64,000 nucleotides of DNA from Nocardioides stalactiti (GTDB lineage: Bacteria; Actinomycetota; Actinomycetes; Propionibacteriales; Nocardioidaceae), in NCBI RefSeq assembly GCF_014180715.1, contig NZ_JACEFC010000001.1, positions 1 through 64,000 of the forward strand. Reading direction: 5' to 3'. Under the pieces are notes generated by a model. The model saw only the letters and a program-made list of their open reading frames with translations, was not told the DNA's origin and did not search any database. The position numbers and the translations under genes are program-made. Shown piece after piece: positions 37,107-46,443 of this stretch (the stretch's first letter is position 1; each line of letters begins with the position of its first letter).

Positions 37107-39074
37107 GTGGGTCACCCTCGCCTCGCTGCTGCCGCCGTCGTCGCCCTGCTGACCGTGACCGGTGCCGTCGTCACCGCGCCCGCCGCGGCCGACACGACAC
37201 CCGTGCCGGGCACGCTGTCCAGCGGGGTGGGCGCGACCGTCGCGCTCGACGTACCCGTGCCCGCCGGGCTGGAGCCGACCCGGATCGACGCGCAGCTCAG
37301 CATCGAGTCGCCCGACGCGCGGGACCTCGCGGAGGTCCGGATCACGGCCGGCGGCCGGGTCGCCGCGACCGTGCCCGCCCGGCCGGGGCCGGTCTCGTTC
37401 CGGGTCCGACGCGCCGACGTCGACAACGGCGTCATCGCGCTGGAGATGACGCTCCTCGCCGAGGAGGGCGCCACCCAGGACGGCCGCTGTGGCGACTTCC
37501 CCCAGGGCCTCGCGACCCTCGAGGAGATCGAGCTCGAGACCGAGGGTCGGGAGAAGGCGCCCGACACGATCGCCGACTTCCTCCCCTCGACCGTGCGCGA
37601 GGTGGCGGTCGCCGTCGACCCCCTGGCCAGCGAGGACCTCCTCGGTGCAGCCCTCAGCACCATCGCAGCGGTGAGCAGCCGCTACCCCGCCGGCGTCGAG
37701 GTGACGCTGGTCCCGGACGGCGGACCGGTACGGCGACCCGCACCCGGCGACCGCCGGATCCGACTGGTCGAGGGCTCCGGCGCCGTCGCGACCGAGATCA
37801 GCCGCAGCGGCGGCGTGCCGACCCTCACGATCTCCGGGCCGGCCGAGGACCTGTCCAGTGCCGCAGCGGCGCTGACCTCACCCGCCCTCGGCCTCGCGGA
37901 CGGCGCGGAGACCACCGGCCTCGGCGCGACCGCCCCCGCCAGGGCGGTGGTGGACACCCTCAGCTTCACCGACCTCGGCGCTCCGTTCGCCCACCTGGCC
38001 GGCTACGGGCGCGTGGAGCAGTTCGTGCGGGTGCAGCAGGACGCCTTCGGCGGCCCGCTCGACGGCCTGCACGTCAGCGTCCGCGGCACCCACTCGGCCG
38101 TCCCCGACGACGTCGAGGCGCGCTTCGACACCTACGTCAACGGGACCCTCCTCGACTCGGTCGCCCTCGACGGGTCCGACGACCTGAGCATCGACGTCGA
38201 GGTCCCCACGTCGCTGCTGCGGGCCGACAACAGCGTCGTGCTGGTCCTGGAGTCCACACCCCCCAACGGCGGCTGTGACGCGGTCAACCCAGCGCCGGTG
38301 GAGGTCCACCTCGACTCGGCGGCGTCGTCGGTCACCGCGACCCACGGGGACGGCCCGGGCGGGTTCGTCGCCTACCCGCAGGCGTTCTCCGGGCACCTAC
38401 CGGTCGTCCTCGGCGGCGCCGCGGACCACTTCGAGGCAGCCCAGGACGGCGCGGCCCTGGTCGCCGCCCTCCAGCGCGAGGCGACCCGACCGCTGACCGT
38501 CGGGATCGAGACCCTCGACGCCGTGCTCGAGGACGAGCCCGGTGCCGCCCTGGTGCTCTACCCGACCGCGGACGAGACCGACGACCTCGGCCTTCCGCTC
38601 GATCTCGGCGCGGAGCGCGAGTTCGGCACCGACGCGTTCACCGTCGACGTGTCGTCGTCGTACGCCGCACTCCAGGCGAGCCGGACCGACGCCGGGGCGC
38701 GCGTGCTGACCCTGGCGTCCTGGAACGACGCCTCCGACCAGTCTCCCGGCGCCTCCTCGGCCCGCCTGGTCCGCTCGGTCGCGAAGGACGGCTGGACGGC
38801 GCTCTCCGGCGGCGACGTCCTCGTCGCGACGCCTCGGAGCACGCCCACGTCGTACAACTCCGGGGTGGTCGGCTATCCCCCCGAGCCGCCCGCGTCCGCG
38901 ACCGACGAGGGGGACGCGGCCGGCCCCGGGACGGGGGTCCCCGACGACTCCGACGACGAGGACACGACCCTCACCCGCCAGCTCGTGGGCGGCGGCATCG
39001 GGCTGGCGTTCATCATCGGGCTGTTCCTCATGATCGCGAAGGTGGCGAGCAACCGGCGTCGCGACGCTGCCTGA
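37107..39074 (+). CDS. Cellulose-synthase-subunit-B-like secreted, membrane-anchored protein
   Basis: 655 residues: a signal peptide (1-31), two repeated modules of a beta-sandwich plus flavodoxin-like type as in BcsB, a Pro/Asp/Glu-rich linker and one C-terminal membrane helix near 628-648 followed by a basic tail. The TDLGAP/VRVQQDAFGG and NGGCDAVNP segments fit the BcsB carbohydrate-binding regions. In cellulose or similar systems BcsB couples to the BcsA glycosyltransferase, but no glycosyltransferase is encoded in the window. It is therefore an orphan, perhaps paired with an enzyme elsewhere. Confidence 0.7.
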   Translation: MGHPRLAAAAVVALLTVTGAVVTAPAAADTTPVPGTLSSGVGATVALDVPVPAGLEPTRIDAQLSIESPDARDLAEVRITAGGRVAATVPARPGPVSFRVRRADVDNGVIALEMTLLAEEGATQDGRCGDFPQGLATLEEIELETEGREKAPDTIADFLPSTVREVAVAVDPLASEDLLGAALSTIAAVSSRYPAGVEVTLVPDGGPVRRPAPGDRRIRLVEGSGAVATEISRSGGVPTLTISGPAEDLSSAAAALTSPALGLADGAETTGLGATAPARAVVDTLSFTDLGAPFAHLAGYGRVEQFVRVQQDAFGGPLDGLHVSVRGTHSAVPDDVEARFDTYVNGTLLDSVALDGSDDLSIDVEVPTSLLRADNSVVLVLESTPPNGGCDAVNPAPVEVHLDSAASSVTATHGDGPGGFVAYPQAFSGHLPVVLGGAADHFEAAQDGAALVAALQREATRPLTVGIETLDAVLEDEPGAALVLYPTADETDDLGLPLDLGAEREFGTDAFTVDVSSSYAALQASRTDAGARVLTLASWNDASDQSPGASSARLVRSVAKDGWTALSGGDVLVATPRSTPTSYNSGVVGYPPEPPASATDEGDAAGPGTGVPDDSDDEDTTLTRQLVGGGIGLAFIIGLFLMIAKVASNRRRDAA

Positions 39075-39156
39075 GCGCTCGGCGAGGCCGATCCGCGCCC
39101 CGGCACGCCCCAGGGGTCGTACGGCGCGGCGCGCCGGTCCGGCGCGGACGCCGATC

Positions 39157-39162
39157 TAGCGT
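39157..39162 (+). promoter_or_regulatory. -10 element of the DUF6542-like gene
   Basis: TAGCGT, six bases before the GTG. The spacer GGAGGC could also act as a ribosome-binding site, so this gene may be read either as leaderless or from a very short leader. Confidence 0.4.
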
Positions 39163-39168
39163 GGAGGC

Positions 39169-39573
39169 GTGACGAGCGCAGCGCGCACCTTCTGGGAGGA
39201 GGGTGAGGAGCCCGGCCACGAGGTGGCCGCGCTCGCTGTCGCGCTGCTCCTGACCGCGCTGACGATCGACCTGGCGCTCTCCGCGCGCCTCGGCCTGCTC
39301 TTCGACCTGGCCTTCGTGACGATCTGCCTCCGGGCCGCGTTGATGGTGCGCCCCGCAAGCTTCTTCACCGTCGGCGTGCTGCCGCCGCTGGCGATGCTGG
39401 CCGCCGTGCTGCTGCTGGCGCTCACCGAGCCCGCGTCGATCGCGCACGCGCAGGACGGCGCCGTCCAGGCGACCGTGTCCGGGCTGTCCGGTCACGCGAT
39501 CGCGCTCGTGGTCGGCTACCTGCTGTGCCTCGGCGTGCTCGCCGTGCGCAACCAGTTCCAGCAGCGCGACTGA
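39169..39573 (+). CDS. Small membrane protein, DUF6542-like
   Basis: 134 residues with four hydrophobic segments (about 18-38, 43-62, 66-86, 106-126) and a short polar N-terminus rich in Glu. It resembles the actinobacterial DUF6542 membrane family, which is often located near the ispH/xse and ychF genes, as here. The function is unknown. It is convergent with the Sua5/YciO gene, four bases apart. Confidence 0.65.
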   Translation: MTSAARTFWEEGEEPGHEVAALAVALLLTALTIDLALSARLGLLFDLAFVTICLRAALMVRPASFFTVGVLPPLAMLAAVLLLALTEPASIAHAQDGAVQATVSGLSGHAIALVVGYLLCLGVLAVRNQFQQRD

Positions 39574-39577
39574 CCGC

Positions 39578-40195
39578 TCAGAACCGGTCCGGGTCTCCCG
39601 CGCCGCGCCGGATCAGCTCGGGGTAGCCCTCCGACCAGTCCACGACCGTCGTCGGCTGGGCCGGGGTCTCCCCCGCCTCGACGACGACGTCGACCTGGTG
39701 GTCGAGCTCTTCCTTGATCTCCCAGCCCATCGTGCGCGGCTCGGTCTCGCCGGGGAGGATGAGCGAGCTCGACAGCAGCGGCTCACCGAGCAGGTCGAGG
39801 ATCTCCCGGACCACGACGTGGTCGGGGATCCGCACGCCGACGGTGCGCTTCTTGGGGTGCATCAGGCGGCGCGGCACCTCCGGCATCGCCGGGAGGATGA
39901 ACGTGTAGGGCCCCGGCGTCGCGGACCGGATCGCCCGGAACGCCGCGTTGTCGACATGGACGAGCTGGCCGAGCTGCGAGAAGTCCCGGCACACCAGCGT
40001 GAAGTGGTGACGGTCGTCGAGACCGCGGATCCTGAGGATCCGGTCGCGTCCGTCGCGGTTGCCGATCCGGCACCCGAGCGCATAGCCGGAGTCGGTCGGA
40101 TAGGCGATCAACGCGTCCTCGTGGAGGGCGTCGACGACCTGCTGGAGGAGCCGCGGCTGCGGGTTGTCCGGGTGGACGTCGAGATATCTCGCCAT
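39578..40195 (-). CDS. Sua5/YciO/YrdC-family protein
   Basis: 205 residues of the YrdC-like fold: YPTDSGYALGCRI near residue 32, the KKRTVGVRIPDH strand and late SSSLILPGE. The YciO subgroup is the closest match; Sua5/TsaC proteins make threonylcarbamoyl-AMP for the t6A tRNA modification, while YciO's role is less certain. It lies nine bases downstream of ispH on the same strand and is probably co-transcribed. Confidence 0.85.
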   Translation of the reverse strand: MARYLDVHPDNPQPRLLQQVVDALHEDALIAYPTDSGYALGCRIGNRDGRDRILRIRGLDDRHHFTLVCRDFSQLGQLVHVDNAAFRAIRSATPGPYTFILPAMPEVPRRLMHPKKRTVGVRIPDHVVVREILDLLGEPLLSSSLILPGETEPRTMGWEIKEELDHQVDVVVEAGETPAQPTTVVDWSEGYPELIRRGAGDPDRF

Positions 40196-40204
40196 GGGCG
40201 GGTG

Positions 40205-41203
40205 TCAGCGCCCCGCGGCCTTGAGGTCCTTGTGGAGCTCCTTGGGCAGCGAGAAGGCGAGCGTCTCCTCCGCCGTCTGGACCGGACGCGCGTCCGGGTA
40301 GCCGCGCTCGGCGAGGTAGGCCAGCACCTCCTGGACGAGGTGGTCCGGCACCGACGCGCCCGAGGTGACGCTGACCGCGCGGACGCCGTCGAGCCACGAC
40401 TCGTCGAGCTCGGAGATGTCGTCGATCCGGTACGACGCCTTGGCGCCGGCCTCGAGGGCGACCTCGACGAGGCGCACCGAGTTGGAGGAGTTGGCCGAGC
40501 CGACCACGATCACCAGGTCCGCGGTCGCGCCGATCTCCTTCACCGCGACCTGGCGGTTCTGGGTCGCGTAGCAGATGTCGTCGCTCGGCGGGTCCTCCAG
40601 CTGCGGGAACTTGGCGCGCAGCCGGCGCACGGTCTCCATCGTCTCGTCGACGCTGAGGGTGGTCTGGGAGAGCCAGGCGAGCTTGGCGTCGGCCGGGAAG
40701 TCGAGCTTGTCGACGTCGTCGGGGTGCTCGACGAGGACGGTCTGGTCGGGCGCCTCGCCCGCCGTGCCCTCGACCTCCTCGTGGCCGGCGTGTCCGATGA
40801 GGAGGATCGTGTAGCCCTCGCGGGCGAACCGGACGGCCTCGCGGTGGACCTTGGTCACCAGCGGGCAGGTCGCGTCGATGGTCTTGAGGTCGCGCTCGGC
40901 GGCCTGGCGGTGGACCGCCGGCGAGACGCCGTGGGCGGAGAAGACGACGGTCGCGCCGAGCGGCACCTCGTCGAGCTCCTCGACGAAGATCGCGCCGCGC
41001 TCCTCGAGGTTGGAGACGACGTGCTTGTTGTGCACGATCTGCTTGCGGACGTACACGGGCGCGCCGTACAGGTCGAGCGCCTCCTCGACGGTGACGACGG
41101 CCCGGTCGACGCCGGCGCAGTAGCCGCGCGGGTCGGCCAGCAGGACCTGTCGTTCGGCGTCGTCGGGCGACAGGACGCGTGGGTTGCCCAGGTCGATGCT
41201 CAT
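40205..41203 (-). CDS. ispH: 4-hydroxy-3-methylbut-2-enyl diphosphate reductase
   Basis: 332 residues. The three cysteines that hold the iron-sulfur cluster are C29 ([11 protein letters not shown]), C113 ([11 protein letters not shown]) and C211 ([10 protein letters not shown]), with the active-site glutamate region [10 protein letters not shown]. It is the last step of the MEP isoprenoid pathway. The ATG has a TAGACT element seven bases upstream and no Shine-Dalgarno, so it is probably leaderless. It stands between the ribosomal operon terminator and a Sua5/YciO gene. Confidence 0.95.
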   Translation of the reverse strand: MSIDLGNPRVLSPDDAERQVLLADPRGYCAGVDRAVVTVEEALDLYGAPVYVRKQIVHNKHVVSNLEERGAIFVEELDEVPLGATVVFSAHGVSPAVHRQAAERDLKTIDATCPLVTKVHREAVRFAREGYTILLIGHAGHEEVEGTAGEAPDQTVLVEHPDDVDKLDFPADAKLAWLSQTTLSVDETMETVRRLRAKFPQLEDPPSDDICYATQNRQVAVKEIGATADLVIVVGSANSSNSVRLVEVALEAGAKASYRIDDISELDESWLDGVRAVSVTSGASVPDHLVQEVLAYLAERGYPDARPVQTAEETLAFSLPKELHKDLKAAGR

Positions 41204-41210
41204 GGTGCCC

Positions 41211-41216
41211 AGTCTA
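41211..41216 (-). promoter_or_regulatory. -10 element of ispH (leaderless)
   Basis: TAGACT with seven bases to the ATG and no ribosome-binding site, the same hexamer as for ychF. Confidence 0.5.
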
Positions 41217-41245
41217 GGTGCGCGACGAGATACCCCGAAAACGCA

Positions 41246-41279
41246 CCGGCCCGGCTCACCTCGCGGTGAGCCGGGCCGG
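41246..41279 (-). terminator. Terminator of the rplQ operon
   Basis: A 15-bp perfect stem (CCGGCCCGGCTCACC and its complement) with a 4-base loop, 15 bases after the rplQ stop. On the minus strand it is followed by GCGTTTTCGG, a short U-tract. It separates the alpha operon from ispH. Confidence 0.9.
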
Positions 41280-41294
41280 CGGGAGTGCGGCAGA

Positions 41295-41849
41295 TCAGGC
41301 CTGCTCGTCGGTCTCCTCGGCGGTCTCCTCGGCGGGAGCCTCCTCGGTGGCCTCGTCAGCGACCTCGACCTCGGCCTCGGGGGCCTCGGTCTCCTCAGCC
41401 GGCTCCTCGACGACCGGAGCAGCCTCCTGCTTCGGAGCCTCCTCCTTCTTCTTCGGAGCGGACGGCTTGGGGTTGTAGGCCTCGGTCACCAGCTCGATCA
41501 CGGCCATGGGCGCGTTGTCGCCCTGGCGCGGACCGATCTTGGTGATCCGGGTGTAGCCACCCGGACGCTCGGCGAACGCCGGCGCGATCTCGGTGAAGAG
41601 GTGGTGCACGACGCCCTTGTCGGTGATGCTCTTGAGCACCTCGCGACGGTTGTGCAGCGGGTTCTCACCCAGGTGCGCGTTCTTGGCCTTGGTGATCAGC
41701 TTCTCGGCGTACGGCCGCAGGGTGCGGGCCTTGGCCTCCGTGGTGGTGATCCGGCCGTGCTCGAAGAGCTGGGTGGCCAGGTTGCGGAGGATGAGCCGCT
41801 GGTGGGCCGGGCTACCGCCGAGGCGGGGGCCCTTCTTGGGCTTGGGCAT
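41295..41849 (-). CDS. rplQ: 50S ribosomal protein L17 with acidic C-terminal tail
   Basis: 184 residues. The first about 120 are a normal L17 (starting [14 protein letters not shown]). After that comes an unusually long Glu/Ala-rich disordered tail of about 60 residues, starting near [10 protein letters not shown] and ending in TDEQA. L17 lines the peptide exit region. It is the last gene of the alpha operon, 175 bases after rpoA. The gap contains a hairpin-forming CCGACCG/CGGTCGG pair. Confidence 0.95.
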   Translation of the reverse strand: MPKPKKGPRLGGSPAHQRLILRNLATQLFEHGRITTTEAKARTLRPYAEKLITKAKNAHLGENPLHNRREVLKSITDKGVVHHLFTEIAPAFAERPGGYTRITKIGPRQGDNAPMAVIELVTEAYNPKPSAPKKKEEAPKQEAAPVVEEPAEETEAPEAEVEVADEATEEAPAEETAEETDEQA

Positions 41850-42024
41850 TTCCGATTCTCATTTCCCCCCGGCCGTACCAGGTACCGGGGATCCAGGCCC
41901 CGACCGCGTTTCGGTCGGAAAGCCGCCAATCATCTCAACGTGTGTTTCGGTCCGCAGCCTGGGGCCGAGCTTGCGAGGGCCCTGGGCGGCGCGCACCGTT
42001 GGCGACACGCTCGCGCCATTCAGC

Positions 42025-43041
42025 TCAGTACTGCTCGTCCTCGACGAAGGTGTCGTCGTCGTCGTCTCCGTAGGAGGCGAGGGCGATCGACGGGTCGAAG
42101 CCCGGGGCGCTGTCCTTGAGGGACAGACCCATCTCGTGCAGCTTGGCCTTGACCTCGTCGATCGACTTCGCACCGAAGTTGCGGATGTCGAGCAGGTCCT
42201 GCTCCGAGCGGCTGATGAGCTCACCCACGGTGTGGATGCCCTCGCGCTTGAGGCAGTTGTAGGACCGGACCGTCAGCTGCAGGTCCTCGACCGGCAGCGC
42301 CAGGTCGGCGGCAAGCTGCTCGTCGACGGGCGACGGGCCGATGTCGATGCCCTCGGCCTCGACGTTGAGCTCACGGGCCAGGCCGAAGAGCTCGACCAGC
42401 GTCTTGCCGGCCGACGCGATGGCGTCGCGGGGCAGGATCGACGGCTTGGTCTCGACGTCGATGACGAGCTTGTCGAAGTCGGTGCGCTGCTCGACACGGG
42501 TGGCCTCGACCTTGTAGGTCACCTTGAGGACGGGGCTGTAGATCGAGTCGACCGGCATCCGGCCGATCTCGTTGTCAGCACCCTTGTTCTGGACGGCCGA
42601 GACGTAGCCGCGGCCACGCTCGACGACGAGCTCCATCTCGAGCTTGCCGTTGTCGCCCAGGGTGGCGATCTTGAGGTCGGGGTTGTGCACCTCGACACCG
42701 GCCGGCGGCGCGATGTCGGCAGCGGTGACGTCACCGGCACCGGACTTGCGCAGGTACATGGTGACCGGCTCGTCGTGCTCCGAGGAGACGACGATGCCCT
42801 TGAGGTTCAGGATGATCTCGGTGAGGTCTTCCTTCACACCGTCGATCGTCGAGAACTCGTGGAGCACGCCGTCGACCTTGATGCTGGTGACCGACGCGCC
42901 CGGGATGGACGACAGGAGGGTACGGCGGAGCGAGTTGCCGAGCGTGTAGCCGAAGCCGGGCTCGAGGGGCTCGATGACGAACCGCGACCGGAACTGGTCG
43001 ACAGTCTCCTCCGAGAGGGTGGGGCGCTGTGCGATGAGCAC
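42025..43041 (-). CDS. rpoA: RNA polymerase alpha subunit
   Basis: 338 residues: N-terminal assembly domain ([17 protein letters not shown]-like segment near 33-50 reads [12 protein letters not shown]), and C-terminal domain with the UP-element and activator-contact helix-hairpin region ([22 protein letters not shown]). Starts with GTG. It lies in the usual place between rpsD and rplQ. Confidence 0.97.
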   Translation of the reverse strand: MLIAQRPTLSEETVDQFRSRFVIEPLEPGFGYTLGNSLRRTLLSSIPGASVTSIKVDGVLHEFSTIDGVKEDLTEIILNLKGIVVSSEHDEPVTMYLRKSGAGDVTAADIAPPAGVEVHNPDLKIATLGDNGKLEMELVVERGRGYVSAVQNKGADNEIGRMPVDSIYSPVLKVTYKVEATRVEQRTDFDKLVIDVETKPSILPRDAIASAGKTLVELFGLARELNVEAEGIDIGPSPVDEQLAADLALPVEDLQLTVRSYNCLKREGIHTVGELISRSEQDLLDIRNFGAKSIDEVKAKLHEMGLSLKDSAPGFDPSIALASYGDDDDDTFVEDEQY

Positions 43042-43165
43042 TTGTTTCTTTCCTTTCCGGACCGACCGCTATATGAGGGTCCAGATGTGGTGCGGGACGG
43101 CTGAAGCTGGGGGTGTGCGGCGGGAGGCCACGTCCGAACGAGTCGGTCGAAGCCTCCCACGCGCG

Positions 43166-43774
43166 TCACTTCTTGGAGTAGTACTCCACGATGAGCTGCT
43201 CCTGGATCGGGAGGTCGATCTGCTCCCGGACCGGGACCTGGTGCACCAGGATGCGCATCCGCGTCGGGAGGGCCTCGAGCCAGGCCGGCACGATGCGCTC
43301 GCCGTGGGTCTCACGGGCGACGATGAACGGCGTCATCTCCAGCGACTTCTCGCGGACGTCGATGATGTCGTACTGCGTCACCTGGAAGGACGGGATGTCG
43401 ACCTTCTTGCCGTTGACCAGGAAGTGGCCGTGGGCAACGAGCTGGCGGGCGTGGCGACGCGTGCGGGCGAAGCCGGCACGGTAGACCACGTTGTCCAGGC
43501 GGCACTCGAGGAGCTGCAGCAGGTTGTCGCCGGTCTTGCCCTGGCGACGAGCAGCCTCGACGTAGTACTTGTGGAACTGACGCTCGAGCACGCCGTAGGT
43601 GAAGCGGGCCTTCTGCTTCTCCTGCAGCTGGTTGCGGTACTCGCTCTCCTTGATCCGCGCGCGGCCGTGCTGGCCCGGCGGGTAGGGGCGCTTCTCGAAG
43701 GCAGCGTCGCCGCCGATGAGGTCGACACCGAGACGGCGCGACTTCTTGGTGATGGGACCGGTGTAACGGGCCAT
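43166..43774 (-). CDS. rpsD: 30S ribosomal protein S4
   Basis: 202 residues, with an S4 RNA-binding domain around residues 90-155. The N-terminus (MARYTGPITKKSRRLG) lacks the CxxC zinc motif found in many S4 proteins, so it is the zinc-free type. It initiates small-subunit assembly. It lies between rpsK and rpoA. Confidence 0.97.
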   Translation of the reverse strand: MARYTGPITKKSRRLGVDLIGGDAAFEKRPYPPGQHGRARIKESEYRNQLQEKQKARFTYGVLERQFHKYYVEAARRQGKTGDNLLQLLECRLDNVVYRAGFARTRRHARQLVAHGHFLVNGKKVDIPSFQVTQYDIIDVREKSLEMTPFIVARETHGERIVPAWLEALPTRMRILVHQVPVREQIDLPIQEQLIVEYYSKK

Positions 43775-43804
43775 GTCCTTACGCTCTCTTTCTCAGTCTC
43801 GGGG

Positions 43805-44206
43805 TCAGACGCGCCGGCGCTTGGGCGGGCGGCAACCGTTGTGGGGGGCGGGGGTCACGTCCTGGATGGTGCCGACCTCGAGGCCGATCGCACCCAGCGA
43901 ACGGATCGCCGTCTCGCGGCCCGAGCCCGGGCCCTTCACGAAGACGTCGATCTTCTTCATGCCGTGCTCCATCGCCCGACGACCCGCGGCCTCAGCGGCC
44001 ATCTGAGCGGCGTACGGGGTGGACTTGCGGGAGCCCTTGAAGCCGACGGTGCCGGCGGACGCCCACGAGATCACCGCACCGGTCGGGTCGGTGATCGTCA
44101 CGATCGTGTTGTTGAACGTGCTCTTGATGTGGGCCTCGCCCTGAGCGACGTTCTTCTTCTCCTTGCGGCGGATCTTCTTCGCGCCTGCACGAACCTTGGG
44201 AGGCAT
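43805..44206 (-). CDS. rpsK: 30S ribosomal protein S11
   Basis: 133 residues: a lysine-rich start ([19 protein letters not shown]), the [15 protein letters not shown] core and the [13 protein letters not shown] tail typical of S11. It binds the platform of 16S rRNA. Five bases separate it from rpsM upstream. Confidence 0.97.
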   Translation of the reverse strand: MPPKVRAGAKKIRRKEKKNVAQGEAHIKSTFNNTIVTITDPTGAVISWASAGTVGFKGSRKSTPYAAQMAAEAAGRRAMEHGMKKIDVFVKGPGSGRETAIRSLGAIGLEVGTIQDVTPAPHNGCRPPKRRRV

Positions 44207-44211
44207 CTAAA

Positions 44212-44586
44212 TCACTTCGCCTTCTTCTTGCCGGCAACGGTGCGCTTCGGGCCCTTGCGGGTACGAGCGTTGGTCTTGGTGCGCTGGCCGCGGACCGGGA
44301 GGCCCATGCGGTGGCGGCGACCCTGGTAGCTGCCGATCTCGATCTTGCGGCGGATGTCGGCCTGGACCTCGCGACGGAGGTCACCCTCGATCTTGAAGTT
44401 GGCTTCGATCTCGTCACGGAGCTTGACCAGCTCCTCGTCGCCCAGCTCGTGGACGCGGAGGTCCGGGGAGACCCCGGTGGCGGCCAGCAGCTGCTGGGCG
44501 CGGGTACGGCCGATGCCGTAGATGTAGGTGAGAGCGACCTCGATGCGCTTGTCGCGCGGCAGGTCGACTCCAACAAGGCGTGCCAT
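44212..44586 (-). CDS. rpsM: 30S ribosomal protein S13
   Basis: 124 residues beginning [16 protein letters not shown], with the helix-two-turn-helix YGIGRTRA and a basic tail. Upstream codons remain open in frame but the ATG at 44586 gives the conserved N-terminus, so the longer frame is rejected. It bridges the ribosomal subunits. The gap of 174 bases to rpmJ holds no gene. Confidence 0.97.
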   Translation of the reverse strand: MARLVGVDLPRDKRIEVALTYIYGIGRTRAQQLLAATGVSPDLRVHELGDEELVKLRDEIEANFKIEGDLRREVQADIRRKIEIGSYQGRRHRMGLPVRGQRTKTNARTRKGPKRTVAGKKKAK

Positions 44587-44760
44587 GAATGGCTGTCCCT
44601 TCGGATGCACGGTGGTGTGGTCGTGATGCGTTCCGCGCTGTCTGAGTGCGGCTCCGGCCATCCGCTCCGGAGGTGGTCACCGTCAGCTCCGGGGAGCCGT
44701 CGGCTGAGCGATCACGTTGTTGTCGTATTCAGTTGTGGTGCAGCAGGGGTGGAGCGGTGC

Positions 44761-44874
44761 TCAGCCCTGGCGCTGCTTGTGGCGCGGGTTCTCGCAGATC
44801 ACCATGACCCGGCCGTGGCGACGGATCACCTTGCACTTGTCACAGATCGGCTTCACGCTCGGGTTGACCTTCAT
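44761..44874 (-). CDS. rpmJ: 50S ribosomal protein L36
   Basis: 37 residues, short and basic, with zinc ligands C11, C14, C27 and H32 (zinc-type L36). It starts 40 bases after infA, the usual neighbour. Confidence 0.96.
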   Translation of the reverse strand: MKVNPSVKPICDKCKVIRRHGRVMVICENPRHKQRQG

Positions 44875-44914
44875 GTCAGCCCTTTCTTTGATCAGTACCG
44901 CTAGCGGCTATCGG

Positions 44915-45136
44915 TTACTTGTAGCGGTAGACGATCCGGCCCCGCGAGAGGTCGTACGGCGAGAGCTCGACCACGACCCGGTCCTCGGGGAGGATCCGGA
45001 TGTAGTGCTGGCGCATCTTCCCGCTGATGTGAGCGAGGACCTTGTGGCCGTTGCTCAGCTCGACGCGGAACATCGCGTTGGGAAGGGCCTCCACGACGGA
45101 GCCCTCCATCTCGATGACGCCTTCTTTCTTCGCCAT
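44915..45136 (-). CDS. infA: Translation initiation factor IF-1
   Basis: 73 residues, a single S1-like OB fold ([17 protein letters not shown] to RGRIVYRYK), full length for IF-1. The ATG at 45136 is chosen because it matches the family N-terminus; the open frame upstream is not coding. It is the first gene of the infA-rpmJ-rpsM-rpsK-rpsD-rpoA-rplQ operon, with a leader of about 180 bases. Confidence 0.97.
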   Translation of the reverse strand: MAKKEGVIEMEGSVVEALPNAMFRVELSNGHKVLAHISGKMRQHYIRILPEDRVVVELSPYDLSRGRIVYRYK

Positions 45137-45317
45137 GCCGTCCTTCTGGTTGGGGATTCGTCTTCCGGTGGCCCGGGAACCTCCGCTCCCCCTCGACGGA
45201 TCGGGGCGGAGCGGTGGACCTCGTGCAGCCGTGTCGCCGCGCTCAACCCCACCGAGATGGATCCCGTCAGGGCAGCCGCGAGCATGACGACACAGACCCA
45301 CGTTGGGCCGACACGCC

Positions 45318-45323
45318 AGTTTA
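45318..45323 (-). promoter_or_regulatory. Candidate -10 of the infA operon
   Basis: TAAACT on the minus strand, with TTGGGA 19 bases upstream as a weak -35. It gives infA a leader of about 180 bases without any coding frame. Confidence 0.4.
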
Positions 45324-45329
45324 GGGGAA

Positions 45330-45345
45330 GGAGTTCACAAACTCC
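45330..45345 (-). terminator. Small hairpin at the stop of the LLM gene
   Basis: GGAGTT and AACTCC pair around a 4-base loop, overlapping the LLM stop codon. On the minus strand it is followed by TTCCCCT. It may be a weak terminator before the infA promoter. Confidence 0.35.
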
Positions 45346-46399
45346 CAATTGAGGAAGCGAGGAGCTCGAGCGTGCGGACCCGGGCGGGAGCCGTGCCCGG
45401 CTCGGTCCCGGCGAGGGCGCCGGCGACCGGGTTGATCATCACCTCGTCGACGCCGTACGACGAGGCGAGCTGCTCGATCTCGGCACCGGCCCCGGCGGGA
45501 TCGCCGATGACCCACCGGCGCCGCATCGCCGCGAGCAGCCCCGCGTGCCCCTCGGGGAGACCGGCGGCCACGACCTGCTCGGCCTCCTCGACCAGCCGCT
45601 GCGCGGTGAGTGGCTGCCCGGTGCGCAGCGCGACCATCTGCAGCAGCTGGGGCACGGCCAGCAGCTGTGCCTGCTCCTCGGTCTCGGCGACCGCCGCGTT
45701 GACGGTCAGGAAGGTGCGGGGCTCGGCCAGCTCCGGCGAGGGCTGGAACGTGCTGCGGTAGAGGTCGAGAGCCTCGGCGGTGCCGGAACCGGAGAAGTGG
45801 TGCGCGAAGACGTAGGGCATGCCCTTCTCGGCCGCCAGCCGGGCGGAGTAGTCCGAGGAGCCGAGCAGCCAGATCGCCGGGACCGAGCGCGCTGCCGGCG
45901 TCGCCTTGAGCACGTGGGTCGCGCCGCGCACGGCGAGCCCGACACCGTCGGGTTCCATCATGGCGAGCACGTTGTCGACGTACTCGCTGAACCGTTCGAC
46001 CGCGTTGTCGTCGACTCCCCCTGCGCCGTGGCGCAGTGCCCACCGCGTGACCGGGTCGGTCCCGGGCGCGCGGCCGATACCGAGATCGATCCGGCCCGGG
46101 AACGCCGCCTCGAGGAGCGCGAACTGCTCGGCCACGACCAGGGGCGCGTGGTTGGGCAGCATCACGCCACCGGAGCCGACGCGGATCCGCTCCGTCCGGC
46201 CGGCCAGCAGGCCGATGAGCACCGGCGGGTTCGTCGCGGCCACGGCCGGCATGTTGTGGTGCTCGGCGACCCAGTAGCGGCGGTAGCCGAGCCGATCGGC
46301 GGCGCGCGCCAGGTCGACCGAGGCGGCGACCGCGTCGGCGGAGGTCTGGTCGGAGCGCACCGGCACCAGGTCGAGCACGGAGAGAGCAGGGGAGGACAT
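45335..46399 (-). CDS. LLM-class flavin-dependent oxidoreductase
   Basis: 354 residues of the luciferase-like family, of the MsnO8-type (SVLDLVPVRSDQTSADAV near the N-terminus, YWVAEHHNMP, GSGGVMLPNHAPLVVAEQF, DLGIGRAPGTD). This subgroup normally binds FMN or F420; the substrate is unknown. The ATG at 46399 matches the family N-terminus, so the extra open frame upstream is left out. It is in the block between map and infA, 44 bases after the FHA-ABC gene. Confidence 0.9.
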   Translation of the reverse strand: MSSPALSVLDLVPVRSDQTSADAVAASVDLARAADRLGYRRYWVAEHHNMPAVAATNPPVLIGLLAGRTERIRVGSGGVMLPNHAPLVVAEQFALLEAAFPGRIDLGIGRAPGTDPVTRWALRHGAGGVDDNAVERFSEYVDNVLAMMEPDGVGLAVRGATHVLKATPAARSVPAIWLLGSSDYSARLAAEKGMPYVFAHHFSGSGTAEALDLYRSTFQPSPELAEPRTFLTVNAAVAETEEQAQLLAVPQLLQMVALRTGQPLTAQRLVEEAEQVVAAGLPEGHAGLLAAMRRRWVIGDPAGAGAEIEQLASSYGVDEVMINPVAGALAGTEPGTAPARVRTLELLASSIGSL

Positions 46400-46443
46400 C
46401 TCTGGTTCCAAGGCGCGGGAGGCTCCGCGCATTCCCGCGCCGG

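Noticed and set aside
41850-42024. Small gene or riboswitch between rpoA and rplQ
   Set aside because: Only a short CCGACCG/CGGTCGG hairpin is present; no aptamer motif or coding frame can be supported.
44587-44661. N-terminal extension of S13
   Set aside because: The frame is open upstream, but the ATG at 44586 gives the conserved start [10 protein letters not shown] and the extra 25 codons have no similarity to S13.
44587-44760. Small gene between rpmJ and rpsM
   Set aside because: No frame with start, ribosome-binding site and plausible composition; treated as spacer.
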